64,000 nucleotides of DNA from Actinomadura opuntiae. Its GTDB lineage: Bacteria; Actinomycetota; Actinomycetes; Streptosporangiales; Streptosporangiaceae. Position 1 is the stretch's first letter. The number at the start of each line of letters is the position of its first letter. The translations under genes and the position numbers were made by a program. A model generated the notes under the pieces. It was not told the origin of the DNA. It worked only from the letters and a program-made list of their open reading frames with translations, and made no database searches. Location of the stretch: the NCBI RefSeq assembly GCF_030283205.1, contig NZ_JASNWF010000007.1, positions 310,001 to 374,000 of the forward strand, given 5' to 3'. Shown here piece by piece: positions 1 to 7,927 of the stretch.

Positions 1-1
1 G

Positions 2-529
2 CGCCGGACGGGCGCGATGGCGTCCGCGGTGACCCCGGTCGTGCTGTTCACCGGCATCGCGGTCGGGACGCTGTTCCTGCAGGCCACCGAGAACGCCGCG
101 ATGGACGACTCGGGCCTGGCCAAGACCGCCGACCAGAAGGGCGTCGAGACGCTGAACCTGGTGGTCATCGGGATGGTGGTGCTGTTCGCCGCGATCATGC
201 TGGTGAACACGCTGGTCGCGGCGACCGCGCACCGGCGCCGCGAGTTCGGCCAGGCCCGGCTGGCGGGCGCGACCCCGGGGCAGGTGCTCGGCACGGTGGC
301 GCTGGAGTCGGCGGCGCTGACGCTCATCGGCGTGGTGTGCGGGACGGTCGCCTCGGTCTTCACGATCGTCCCCTTCGGTGTGGCCCGCCGGGGCTCGGCC
401 GTCCCGGACGGCAGCGTCTGGATCTACGTCGGGGTCGTCGCCCTCGCGGCGCTCCTGACCGGGGTCACGGCGCTCGGCTCCGCCCGCCGCACCCTCCGCA
501 CCCCCGCGGTGGAGGCCGTCACGGCCTGA
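2..529 (+). CDS. FtsX-like permease, C-terminal part (runs off the window)
   Basis: The frame is open from the first bases, so the gene begins upstream; about 175 C-terminal residues are visible. The product is the last part of an ABC-type permease of the FtsX/MacB family: a periplasmic-side stretch, then three hydrophobic segments, with the cytoplasmic loop motif AHRRREFGQARLAGAT between the first two. That loop (R-R-x-E-x-x-x-x-R-x-x-G-A) is typical of the FtsX domain and contacts the ATPase partner. The partner ATPase should lie just upstream, outside the window. A strong hairpin follows the stop. Confidence 0.85.
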   Translation, partial: RRTGAMASAVTPVVLFTGIAVGTLFLQATENAAMDDSGLAKTADQKGVETLNLVVIGMVVLFAAIMLVNTLVAATAHRRREFGQARLAGATPGQVLGTVALESAALTLIGVVCGTVASVFTIVPFGVARRGSAVPDGSVWIYVGVVALAALLTGVTALGSARRTLRTPAVEAVTA

Positions 530-543
530 CCGGACCCCGCCTC

Positions 544-596
544 GCCCGCGGTGCGCCGCGCTCGCCCTCGCGAGCACGGCGCACCGCGGGCGTTTG
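544..596 (+). terminator. Rho-independent terminator after the FtsX-like gene
   Basis: A perfect 15-bp inverted repeat pairs 544-558 with 577-591. Its loop contains a second small hairpin, and GTTTGT follows. It lies 15 bases after the stop of the permease gene and separates it from the next membrane protein gene. Confidence 0.75.
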
Positions 597-624
597 TGCT
601 TCCGGGCGCCGTCGCGCATACTGG

Positions 625-636
625 GTGAGTACTCAC
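625..636. promoter_or_regulatory. Perfect palindrome GTGAGTACTCAC before a membrane protein gene
   Basis: A 12-bp perfect palindrome lies just downstream of a -10-like CATACT (617-622) and upstream of the purine-rich GGAGGGG at 645-651. The placement fits an operator over the transcription start. Symmetric sites of this kind are often bound by TetR-type repressors; no regulator for it is encoded next door. Confidence 0.45.
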
Positions 637-669
637 TCATTTCTGGAGGGGACATGGACGGAACGGCCG

Positions 670-1476
670 GTGCGGTCCGCGGCGGGCTTCCCCTGGCGGA
701 CGCCGCGCGCGGTCCCGGGCTTCTGGACGGCCGGGCGCCCCATCGAGCGCGCCTGCTACGCCGTCGGCGCGCTGCTGATGCTCGGCGGGCTGTTCCACCT
801 GCTGGTGTTCGCCGTGGACGGCGGCCCCTGGACGGGACCCGTGTCCTGGCGCAAGCCCGTCACGTTCGGCCTGTCGTTCGGGCTGACGCTGATCACCATC
901 GCCTGGGCGGGCTCGTTCGTCGCGCTCGGCGAGCGCGCCCGGCGAATCCTGCTCGGGGTGTTCGCGGCCGACTGCGTCGCCGAGGTCGCGCTGATCACCG
1001 TGCAGGCGTGGCGGAAGGTCCCGTCCCACTTCAACATGGAGACCTCCTTCGACACGCTCGTCACGCGCATGCTCGCGGCGGGCGGCGCGATCCTGGTGAT
1101 CACGCTCGTCACGCTGACCGTCGCCGCGTTCCGCGCGAACCCCGGCACCGCGCCGAGCATGCGGCTCGCGCTGCGCGCCGGGTTCGCCGCGCTCATGCTC
1201 GCGCTGGCGTCCGGCGCCGCGATGATCGCCAGGGGAGTGGCCGAGGCGCAGAGCGGCCACCAGCAGGCCGCCTACCAGGTCGCCGTCGCGCTCAAGCCCG
1301 CCCACTTCGTGACGATGCACGCCGTCCTGGTGCTGCCGGCGCTGGCCTGGCTGCTCACCTTCACGCGCCTCGGCGAGGCCCGCCGCGTCCGGACCGTCGC
1401 GCTCGCGACCTCCGCCTACGCCGTCGTGGCCGCCGCCGTCATCGCCGTGTCCGCCGTGCGTTTCGCCACCGGCTGA
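670..1476 (+). CDS. Polytopic membrane protein, unknown function (start uncertain)
   Basis: About 268 residues with roughly seven hydrophobic segments; I do not recognise a characterised family. The coding frame is clear from about 720 onward (GFWTAGRPIERACYAVGAL), and is conserved-looking around WRKPVTFGLSFGLTLITIAW. The start is a problem: the best ribosome site (GGAGGGG, 645-651) serves ATG 654, which lies in another frame. In-frame choices are GTG 670, too far from that ribosome site, or GTG 625, which lies inside a palindrome. Either the true start is GTG 670 with a weak site, or a frameshift lies between 654 and about 720. Function is unknown. Confidence 0.65.
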   Translation: MRSAAGFPWRTPRAVPGFWTAGRPIERACYAVGALLMLGGLFHLLVFAVDGGPWTGPVSWRKPVTFGLSFGLTLITIAWAGSFVALGERARRILLGVFAADCVAEVALITVQAWRKVPSHFNMETSFDTLVTRMLAAGGAILVITLVTLTVAAFRANPGTAPSMRLALRAGFAALMLALASGAAMIARGVAEAQSGHQQAAYQVAVALKPAHFVTMHAVLVLPALAWLLTFTRLGEARRVRTVALATSAYAVVAAAVIAVSAVRFATG

Positions 1477-1542
1477 GACGGGCCGCCGAACCCGGAAGGT
1501 CCGGCGGTCCGATTCACACCGGGATGCCATACGCTTCCACTT

Positions 1543-1965
1543 ATGGACGACGTTTCGGCCGGCACCCCGCCGGAGACCGACCCGGCCCCGCCGGAACGGG
1601 GCAAGGGCGGACTGCGGCGCTTCCTGCGGCGCATGGGGGCGAGCAAGGCCGAGCTCGAAGCCGAGGAACTGCAGAAGACGACCGGTGACGAGGGCGCGAC
1701 CCCCATCACCGCATGTTCGGCGCGCAAGCGGCACTGCGTGGCGGGTACGCTGCGTACGGTGACCCTCCGGCCCCGGGGCGGCGCCCCCGCGCTGGAGGCC
1801 GAGCTCTACGACGGCACCGACGTGATCAACCTGGTCTGGCTCGGCCGGCGGCGGATCGCCGGCATCGACCCGGGCCGCCGGCTGCGCGCCGAGGGGCTGG
1901 TCAGCGTGCAGGACGGGCGCAAGGTCATGTTCAATCCGCGATACGAGCTGCGCGGCGGCTCCTGA
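1543..1965 (+). CDS. OB-fold nucleic-acid-binding domain protein
   Basis: A 140-residue cytoplasmic protein with a charged, proline-rich N-terminus (1-60) and a C-terminal OB-fold-like domain (about 65-138; AGTLRTVTLRPRGG, EAELYDGTDVINLVWLGRRRIAGI, GLVSVQDGRKVMFNPRYEL). It corresponds by order to Rv2694c, upstream of a DUF3159 gene as here. A -10-like TACGCT at 1528-1533 lies nine bases before the ATG, so the message may be leaderless. The fold suggests RNA or DNA binding; no activity has been established that I know of. Confidence 0.8.
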   Translation: MDDVSAGTPPETDPAPPERGKGGLRRFLRRMGASKAELEAEELQKTTGDEGATPITACSARKRHCVAGTLRTVTLRPRGGAPALEAELYDGTDVINLVWLGRRRIAGIDPGRRLRAEGLVSVQDGRKVMFNPRYELRGGS

Positions 1966-2026
1966 CCCGGCCGCACCCCGCGGTCCCGGGGGACGTCCCG
2001 CGCAGCGCCACGGCCTGGAGTGCGAT

Positions 2027-2761
2027 GTGAGCGAACGGGAAGCGACAGAGACGGCGGCCGGCGCCGACGCGTCCGGCCCCGCGGCCGCGCCCGGCGGCAG
2101 CGCGCACGACACCGTCGAGGCGGCGGTGCGCGCCCAGCTCACCAAGGCGCTCGGCGGCGTCCGCGGCATGGTCGAGGCGGCCGTGCCCACCATCGGCTTC
2201 ACAGCGACCTACGTCGCCGCCGAGGACATCAAGCTCGCCGTCGGCGTCGGGATCGGCGCGGCGCTGGTCCTGCTGGTCGTCCGCGTCGTGCAGCGCACCA
2301 GCGTGCAGTTCGTCCTCAACAGCCTCGTCGGCATCGCGATCGCGGCGTTCTTCGCGCTGCGCTCCGGCAAGGCCGAGGACGCGTTCCTGCCCGGCATCAT
2401 GCTGAACGCCGGCTACGCCGCCGCGATGATCTTCTCGATCGCGGTGCGCTGGCCGATCGTCGGGTTCATCATCGGCTCGGTCACCGGCGACCCGACCGCC
2501 TGGCGGGCCGACCCCGGCATCGTGCGGCTGTGCTCCCGGCTGACCTGGCTGCTGGTGCTGCCGTGCGCGCTGCGGGTCGCCGTGCAGTACCCGATCTACC
2601 TGGCCGCCGGCGACCAGAGCGGGCTGCTCGGCCCCGCGAAGATCGTGATGGGCTGGCCGCTGCAGGTCGCCGCGCTGGCCTCGATGGCGTGGCTGCTCGC
2701 CCGCGGCCGCACCCCGCTGCCCGCCGGCGACGCCGAGCGCGGCGGGCCCCGGACCGGCTGA
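2027..2761 (+). CDS. DUF3159 family membrane protein
   Basis: A 244-residue integral membrane protein with about six hydrophobic segments after a short acidic N-terminus. DUF3159 features are visible: GGVRGMVEAAVPTIGFTATY and RWPIVGFIIGSVTGDPTAWR. The GTG start follows a GGAG at 2017-2020. It corresponds to Rv2693c in the conserved block and converges on the ceoB-ceoC pair. Function is unknown; its standing neighbours are potassium-channel regulators. Confidence 0.85.
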   Translation: MSEREATETAAGADASGPAAAPGGSAHDTVEAAVRAQLTKALGGVRGMVEAAVPTIGFTATYVAAEDIKLAVGVGIGAALVLLVVRVVQRTSVQFVLNSLVGIAIAAFFALRSGKAEDAFLPGIMLNAGYAAAMIFSIAVRWPIVGFIIGSVTGDPTAWRADPGIVRLCSRLTWLLVLPCALRVAVQYPIYLAAGDQSGLLGPAKIVMGWPLQVAALASMAWLLARGRTPLPAGDAERGGPRTG

Positions 2762-2791
2762 ACCGCCCGGCCGCGGGGCCGCGAGCACGCC

Positions 2792-2822
2792 GGAGGGGGA
2801 CGGGCCCGGCCCGTCCCCCTCC
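2792..2822. terminator. Bidirectional terminator between DUF3159 and ceoC
   Basis: A perfect 15+1+15 inverted repeat (GGAGGGGGACGGGCC and its complement) sits in the 83-base gap between two convergent genes. No U-tract follows on either side, which is usual in very GC-rich actinobacteria. Confidence 0.7.
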
Positions 2823-2844
2823 GCACGTCATCCCGCCCGGGCCG

Positions 2845-3504
2845 TCATCGGCCGCCGAGCAGCCCCGCCAGCTCGTCCTCCACGTCCTGGCTGGCCACGA
2901 ACATCAGCTCGTCGCCCGGCTCCAGGGTGTCGTCGGGCGTCGGCACCAGCACCCGCCCCTCCCGCAGGATCGCGACCAGCGCCGTGTCGCGCGGCCAGCT
3001 CACCGAGCCGACCCGCTCGCCGCCCAGCGGCGCGTTCTCGGGCAGCGTCAGCTCCACCAGGTTCGCCTCGCCCTGCCGGAACGTCATCAGCCGGACCAGG
3101 TCGCCGACGCTGACGGCCTCCTCCACCAGCGCCGACAGCAGCCGCGGCGTGGACACCGCGACGTCCACCCCCCACGACTCGTTGAACAGCCACTCGTTGT
3201 TCGGGTGGTTGATCCGCGCCACCACCCGCGGCACCCCGTACTCGGTCTTGGCCAGCAGCGACACCACCAGGTTGACCTTGTCGTCGCCGGACGAGGCGAC
3301 CACCACCTGGCAGCGCTCCAGCGCCGCGTCGTCCAGCGCGGAGATCTCGCACGCGTCGGCCAGCAGCCACTCCGCGCGCGGCACCATCTCGACCTTGATG
3401 GCCTTCGGGCTCTTGTCGATCAGGAGCACCTCGTGGCCGTTCTCCAGCAGCTCCTGGGCGATGGAGCGCCCCACGGCGCCGGCCCCGGCGATCGCGACCC
3501 GCAT
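2845..3504 (-). CDS. ceoC: TrkA-type potassium regulatory protein (CeoC-like)
   Basis: A 219-residue soluble protein with an N-terminal RCK-N Rossmann domain (MRVAIAGAGAVGRSIAQEL, residues 1-15 being the GxGxxG nucleotide loop) and a C-terminal RCK-C domain (about 135-215). It should bind NAD(H) or another nucleotide and gate a K+ transporter. Its ATG overlaps the stop of ceoB by one base (TGATG), so the two are translationally coupled. Order and divergence match Rv2692. The likely channel partner is the divergent permease at 4395. Confidence 0.85.
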   Translation of the reverse strand: MRVAIAGAGAVGRSIAQELLENGHEVLLIDKSPKAIKVEMVPRAEWLLADACEISALDDAALERCQVVVASSGDDKVNLVVSLLAKTEYGVPRVVARINHPNNEWLFNESWGVDVAVSTPRLLSALVEEAVSVGDLVRLMTFRQGEANLVELTLPENAPLGGERVGSVSWPRDTALVAILREGRVLVPTPDDTLEPGDELMFVASQDVEDELAGLLGGR

Positions 3505-4169
3505 CAGGCGCCCTCCTCGTTCCGCGCCGCGACCGCGGCGTTGATCCGCTCGACCTCGTCCGCGCGCGCGATGATGTGCACGATGTCGCCGTCCTGGACC
3601 ACCGTGTTGCGCTCGGGCACGAGCGCCTCGCCCATCCGGGACAGGAACGCCACCCGGCAGTTCGCGTGCTCCTCCAGCGCGCCGACCTTCTCGCCGACCC
3701 ACAGGTGCCCCGAGTCCAGCTCGGCGAGCAGCACCGCGCCGGTCGGGTCGCGCCACAGCGGCTCGGCGCCCTCGGGCAGCAGCCGGCGCAGGATCTGGTC
3801 GGCCGTCCAGCGGACCGTCGCCACCGTCGGGATGCCGAGCCGCTGGTACACCTCGGCGCGCCGGGGGTCGTAGATCCGGGCCACCACGTTGTCGACGCCG
3901 AACGTCTCGCGGGCCACCCGGGCCGAGATGATGTTGGAGTTGTCGCCGCTGCTGACGGCGACGAACGCGTCCGCGTTCTCGATCCCCGCCTCGACGATCA
4001 CATCGCGGTCGAAGCCGAACCCGGTGATGCGGCGGCCCTTGAAGCCGCTGCGCAGCCGGCGGAACGCCTCCGGGCTCTGGTCGATGATGGCCACCGTATG
4101 GCCCTTGTCCTCGAGGATGTGGGCGAGCGTCGACCCGACCCGCCCGCACCCCATGATCACGATATGCAC
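3504..4169 (-). CDS. ceoB: TrkA-type potassium regulatory protein (CeoB-like)
   Basis: A 221-residue RCK protein: MHIVIMGCGRVGSTLAHIL is the nucleotide-binding loop, DRDVIVEAGIENADAF follows in RCK-N, and an RCK-C half spans about 140-221. The start is GTG 4169, nine bases after GAGGGA; earlier in-frame ATGs would run through a palindrome and have no ribosome site. First gene of a two-gene unit with ceoC, divergent from a KimA-like permease, as in Mycobacterium (Rv2691). TrkA/Ktr RCK proteins control potassium transport in response to nucleotides; c-di-AMP binding by the RCK-C half is possible but not shown here. Confidence 0.85.
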   Translation of the reverse strand: MHIVIMGCGRVGSTLAHILEDKGHTVAIIDQSPEAFRRLRSGFKGRRITGFGFDRDVIVEAGIENADAFVAVSSGDNSNIISARVARETFGVDNVVARIYDPRRAEVYQRLGIPTVATVRWTADQILRRLLPEGAEPLWRDPTGAVLLAELDSGHLWVGEKVGALEEHANCRVAFLSRMGEALVPERNTVVQDGDIVHIIARADEVERINAAVAARNEEGA

Positions 4170-4189
4170 GGCCGTTCCCTCTTCCGTCC

Positions 4190-4207
4190 AGGGGGGACGT
4201 CCCCCCT
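4190..4207. repeat. Perfect 18-bp palindrome in the ceoB 5' untranslated region
   Basis: AGGGGGGACGTCCCCCCT reads the same on both strands and ends about 20 bases upstream of the ceoB start. Related G-run/C-run hairpins with a TCGT loop occur at 6456-6471 and 42184-42197, so this may be a dispersed element of this genome rather than a dedicated operator. Confidence 0.6.
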
Positions 4208-4380
4208 GTACCCCCCGCGCCGTGCACGGCATCCGCCGCCGGTCCGCCGGCGCCGTGCTGCACCCGAGGATCGCTTTCCAGATTGATCCCTGCCGGGCTG
4301 CAAAACTACACATCCGCCCAGGCGAGCACTACCCGCCCTGCCAGTGGCCGGGGGCGGGGGAGCATACCGGGCGGACGGGC

Positions 4381-4386
4381 TAGGCT
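4381..4386 (+). promoter_or_regulatory. -10 element for a leaderless KimA-like permease mRNA
   Basis: TAGGCT lies eight bases before GTG 4395. No ribosome site is present, and the spacing puts transcription initiation at or next to the start codon. Confidence 0.5.
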
Positions 4387-4394
4387 CTCCTTCC

Positions 4395-6428
4395 GTGTCA
4401 AAGGTTCCGGACCTTGCGAAGCGGCTGATCCTCGGCCGCGCCCTGAGCAGCGCCCAGCAGCACGAGCAGCTGCTCAAGAAGAGGGTCGCGCTGCCGATCT
4501 TCGCCAGCGACGCCCTGTCGTCGGTGGCGTACGCCCCCCAGGAGATCCTGCTCGCGCTCGCCGCGGCGGGTCTCGCGACCTACCACTACACCCCCTGGGT
4601 CGCCGCGGCGGTCGTGGTGATCCTGCTCACCGTGGTCGCCTCCTACCGGCAGAACGTCCGGGCCTATCAGAGCGGCGGCGGCGACTTCGAGGTCGCCACC
4701 ACCAACCTCGGCGGGAACTGGGGCGTGGTCGTCGCCAGCGCGCTGCTGGTCGACTACGTCATGACCGTCGCGGTCTCGGTGTCGTCCGGGGTGGAGAACC
4801 TCGGCGCGCTGCTGAAGTTCATGCAGCCGCACGAGGTGGCCGTCGCGATCGGCATCGTCGTGCTGCTCACCATCGGCAACCTGCGCGGCCTCAAGGAGGC
4901 CGGCGTCGCCTTCGCGATCCCGACCTACCTGTTCATGTTCTCGATCGTCGCCATGCTGCTGTGGGGCCTCGCCCGGCTGGTGCTGGGCACGAACCTGGAC
5001 GCGGAGACCGCGCACTACGAGATCCACGGGGACGAGACGGGCGTCGCCGGGTTCGCCCTGGTGTTCCTGCTCCTGAGAGCGTTCTCCTCCGGCTGTGCGG
5101 CGCTCACCGGCGTCGAGGCGATCAGCAACGGCGTGCCCGCGTTCCGCAAGCCCAAGGGCGAGAACGCCGCCAAGACCCTGCTGGCGCTCGGCGTCGTCGC
5201 GATGACGATGTTCGGCGGGGTGACCGCGTTCGCCTACATCACGCACGCCAAGTTCGCCGCGCCCGACCAGGGCAGCCATCTGATCAACCCGGCCACCGGC
5301 AAGGAGGTCACCGACGCCGACCCGGTGATCGCCCAGGTCGCGCACTCGGTGTTCAGCAACTTCGAGGTCGGGTTCGGGCTGGTCACCGTGATGACCGCGC
5401 TGATCCTGTTCCTCGCCGCCAACACCGCGTTCAACGGGTTCCCGGTGCTGGCGTCCGTGCTCGCGCAGAACCGCTACCTGCCGCGCCAGCTGCACACCCG
5501 CGGCGACCGGCTGGCCTTCAGCAACGGCATCATCATCCTGGCCACCATGGCCGGGCTGCTGATCTACGCCTACGACGCGTCCGTCAGCCGGCTGATCCCG
5601 CTGTACACCGTCGGGGTGTTCGTCTCCTTCACCGTCAGCCAGGTCGGCATGGTCCGGCACTGGAACCGGCTGCTGACCACCGAGACCGACGCGGCGCAGC
5701 GGCGGCGGATGCGCACCTCCCGCGCCATCAACGCCTTCGGCGCGACGCTCACCGGCATCGTCCTCGTCGTCGTGCTGCTCACCAAGTTCCTGCTCGGCGC
5801 CTACATCGTGTGCATCGCGATGCCGGTGCTGTTCCTGCTGATGAGGGCGATCCGGCGGCACTACGACCGGGTCGCCGAGGAGCTGGTCCCCTCCGGGGAG
5901 GACGTGGCGCTGCCCGCCCGCAACCACGCGATCGTCCTCGTCTCCAAGATCCACAAGCCGACGCTGCGGGCGCTGGCCTACGCCCGCGCGACCCGCCCGT
6001 CCTCGCTGGAGGCCGTCACGGTCGCGGTGGACGCCGAGGAGTCGCAGCGGCTCCAGCAGGAGTGGGACGCCCTGGACATGCCGGTCCCGCTGAAGATCCT
6101 CGACTCCCCGTACCGGGAGATCACCCGGCCCGTGCTGGCCTACGTCAAGAGCGTCCGGCGGCGCAGCCCCCGCGACGTCGTCACCGTCTTCATCCCCGAG
6201 TACGTCGTCGGCCACTGGTGGGAGCAGCTCCTGCACAACCAGAGCGCGCTGCGGCTGAAGGGCCGGCTGCTGTTCCAGCCCGGCGTCATGGTCACCAGCG
6301 TCGCCTGGCAGCTGCACTCCTCCGACCGGCTGAAGGGCCGGGTGGAGCCGCCCGGCCCGGGCTCGTCCCGGCGGCCGCCGCGGGTCGAAGCGCGCCCGTC
6401 CGGCGGTAGTGTTGCCGACCGTGACTGA
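4395..6428 (+). CDS. APC-superfamily permease, KimA-like potassium importer
   Basis: A 677-residue protein with about 12 membrane segments (residues 30-490) and a soluble C-terminal domain of about 180 residues. The motifs ASDALSSVAYAPQEILLA near the N-terminus and LTGVEAISNGVPAFRKPKG match what I recall of the Bacillus subtilis KimA (YdaO) K+ importer, so potassium uptake is more likely than amino-acid uptake. It is divergent from two TrkA regulators, which supports this. Orthologous position: Rv2690c. The final bases overlap the start of the RNA methyltransferase gene. The start is GTG 4395, apparently leaderless. Confidence 0.8.
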   Translation: MSKVPDLAKRLILGRALSSAQQHEQLLKKRVALPIFASDALSSVAYAPQEILLALAAAGLATYHYTPWVAAAVVVILLTVVASYRQNVRAYQSGGGDFEVATTNLGGNWGVVVASALLVDYVMTVAVSVSSGVENLGALLKFMQPHEVAVAIGIVVLLTIGNLRGLKEAGVAFAIPTYLFMFSIVAMLLWGLARLVLGTNLDAETAHYEIHGDETGVAGFALVFLLLRAFSSGCAALTGVEAISNGVPAFRKPKGENAAKTLLALGVVAMTMFGGVTAFAYITHAKFAAPDQGSHLINPATGKEVTDADPVIAQVAHSVFSNFEVGFGLVTVMTALILFLAANTAFNGFPVLASVLAQNRYLPRQLHTRGDRLAFSNGIIILATMAGLLIYAYDASVSRLIPLYTVGVFVSFTVSQVGMVRHWNRLLTTETDAAQRRRMRTSRAINAFGATLTGIVLVVVLLTKFLLGAYIVCIAMPVLFLLMRAIRRHYDRVAEELVPSGEDVALPARNHAIVLVSKIHKPTLRALAYARATRPSSLEAVTVAVDAEESQRLQQEWDALDMPVPLKILDSPYREITRPVLAYVKSVRRRSPRDVVTVFIPEYVVGHWWEQLLHNQSALRLKGRLLFQPGVMVTSVAWQLHSSDRLKGRVEPPGPGSSRRPPRVEARPSGGSVADRD

Positions 6429-7869
6429 ACGCGACGAAGTCGCCCCGGGGGGCGTGGGGGGTCGTCCCCCCTCGAACAGTGCTGAACGCGACGAAGTCGC
6501 CCCGGGGGGCGGTACCGATCTTGACGACGTGCCCGAGATGCTCGAGCTTGAGGTCGGCAACGTCGCCAACGGGGGGTTCTGCGTCGCCCGGTACGAGGGG
6601 CGCGTGGTGTTCGTCCGGCACGCGCTGCCCGGCGAGCGGGTGCGGGCCCGGGTCACCGACCGCACGAAGAACTTCCTGCGCGCCGACGCCGTGGAGATCA
6701 TCGAGGCGTCCCCGGACCGGGTCGAGCCGCCCTGCCCGTTCGCCGGTCCCGGCCGCTGCGGCGGCTGCGACTGGCAGCACGCCTCGCTGCCCGCGCAGCG
6801 CGCCCTCAAGGCCGCCGTCGTCGAGGAGCAGCTGAGCCGGCTCGCCGGGATCACCCGCACGGTCGTCGTCGAGGAGGTCCCCTACCCGGTGGACGGCGAG
6901 GTGACGCCGCCGCCGGGCCTCGGCTGGCGGACCCGCGTCCAGTTCGCCGTGGACGGCGGCGCGGTCGGCCTGCGCCGGCACCGCTCGCACGACATCGAGC
7001 CGATCGACGAGTGCCTGATCGCGCACCCCGGCGTCGAGCTGATGGGCATCGAGCGCAAGCGCTGGCCCGGCGCGTCCGGCGTCGAGGGCATCGTGTCGGC
7101 CGCCACCGGCGACCGCCTCGTCGTGCTGCGCGGCCGGGACCGCCGCAAGATCCGGGTGCCCCGGCTGGACGTCCCGGTCCGGCTGGTGCGCGGCAAGCCC
7201 GAGCCCGGCGCGAACCTGCCGTACGTCCGCGAGAGCGTGTCGGGGCGGATGTTCCAGGTCAGCGGCAGCGGGTTCTGGCAGGTCCACCCGGGCGCGGCGC
7301 AGCTGCTCGCCGACGCCGTGCTCGACGCGCTGGAGCCCAAGCCCGGCGACATCGCCCTTGACCTGTACTGCGGCGTCGGCCTGTTCACCGGTGTGCTCGC
7401 CGACCGGATCGGCCCGGACGGGCTCGTCGTCGGCATCGAGTCCGACGGGCAGGCCGTCCGCGACGCCCGGTTCAACCTGCGGGACCTGCGCAACGTCTCG
7501 ATCGAGCGGGGCGCCGTCGAGGAGGTCGTCGCCGACCTGGAGTTCGGGCGCGCGTCCGGCGGCTCCCGCGGCGGGGACAAGACGCAGAACAAGCGCGGCG
7601 GCGGCCAGCACCAGGGCGGGGCGCGCGTCCGCCGCGCCGACGTGGTCGTCCTCGACCCGCCGCGCGCCGGCGCCGGCCGCGACGTGGTCGGGCACATCAC
7701 CCGGCTCGCCGGCCGCAAGATCGCCTACGTGTCCTGCGACCCCGCCACGCTCGCCCGCGACCTCGGCTACTTCAGCGAGCTCGGCTGGACGCTGGAGACC
7801 CTGCGCGCCTTCGACGCCTTCCCGATGACCCAGCACGTGGAGTGCCTGGCCACCCTCGTCAGGGGCTGA
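6421..7869 (+). CDS. Class I SAM-dependent RNA methyltransferase, TrmA/RlmD type
   Basis: A 482-residue rRNA/tRNA uridine-C5 methyltransferase candidate. A TRAM domain comes first (about 38-95), then cysteines C105, C113 and C116, which with a later Cys (in DECLIAHP) fit a 4Fe-4S site. SAM motif I is DLYCGVGLF, and the catalytic region is VSCDPATLARD with C439. The start GTG 6421 lies eight bases after TAGTGT (6407-6412), so it is probably leaderless, and overlaps the permease stop. Residues 1-30 come from two copies of a 30-bp repeat, and residues about 379-400 are a Gly/Lys/Gln-rich insertion. Orthologous position: Rv2689c. Confidence 0.88.
   Translation: MTERDEVAPGGVGGRPPSNSAERDEVAPGGGTDLDDVPEMLELEVGNVANGGFCVARYEGRVVFVRHALPGERVRARVTDRTKNFLRADAVEIIEASPDRVEPPCPFAGPGRCGGCDWQHASLPAQRALKAAVVEEQLSRLAGITRTVVVEEVPYPVDGEVTPPPGLGWRTRVQFAVDGGAVGLRRHRSHDIEPIDECLIAHPGVELMGIERKRWPGASGVEGIVSAATGDRLVVLRGRDRRKIRVPRLDVPVRLVRGKPEPGANLPYVRESVSGRMFQVSGSGFWQVHPGAAQLLADAVLDALEPKPGDIALDLYCGVGLFTGVLADRIGPDGLVVGIESDGQAVRDARFNLRDLRNVSIERGAVEEVVADLEFGRASGGSRGGDKTQNKRGGGQHQGGARVRRADVVVLDPPRAGAGRDVVGHITRLAGRKIAYVSCDPATLARDLGYFSELGWTLETLRAFDAFPMTQHVECLATLVRG
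6425..6511. repeat. Two perfect 30-bp direct repeats in the 5' end of the methyltransferase gene
   Basis: Bases 6425-6454 and 6482-6511 are identical, with a period of 57 bases (19 codons), so the reading frame is kept and the peptide ERDEVAPGG appears twice. Each copy holds the small hairpin GCGAC-GAA-GTCGC. Between them, 6456-6471 forms a GGGGGG-TCGT-CCCCCC hairpin. The structure looks like a palindromic element with a duplicated border that has been read into the protein N-terminus. Confidence 0.8.
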
Positions 7870-7927
7870 GCGCGGGCGGCCCGGGCGCGCCCGGAAAACC
7901 GGTTGCGGGGCTGCTTACGCTGGGTGA

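Noticed and set aside
4398..6860. An 820-residue open frame on the minus strand
   Set aside because: Antisense shadow of the KimA-like permease and the RNA methyltransferase; no recognisable domain.
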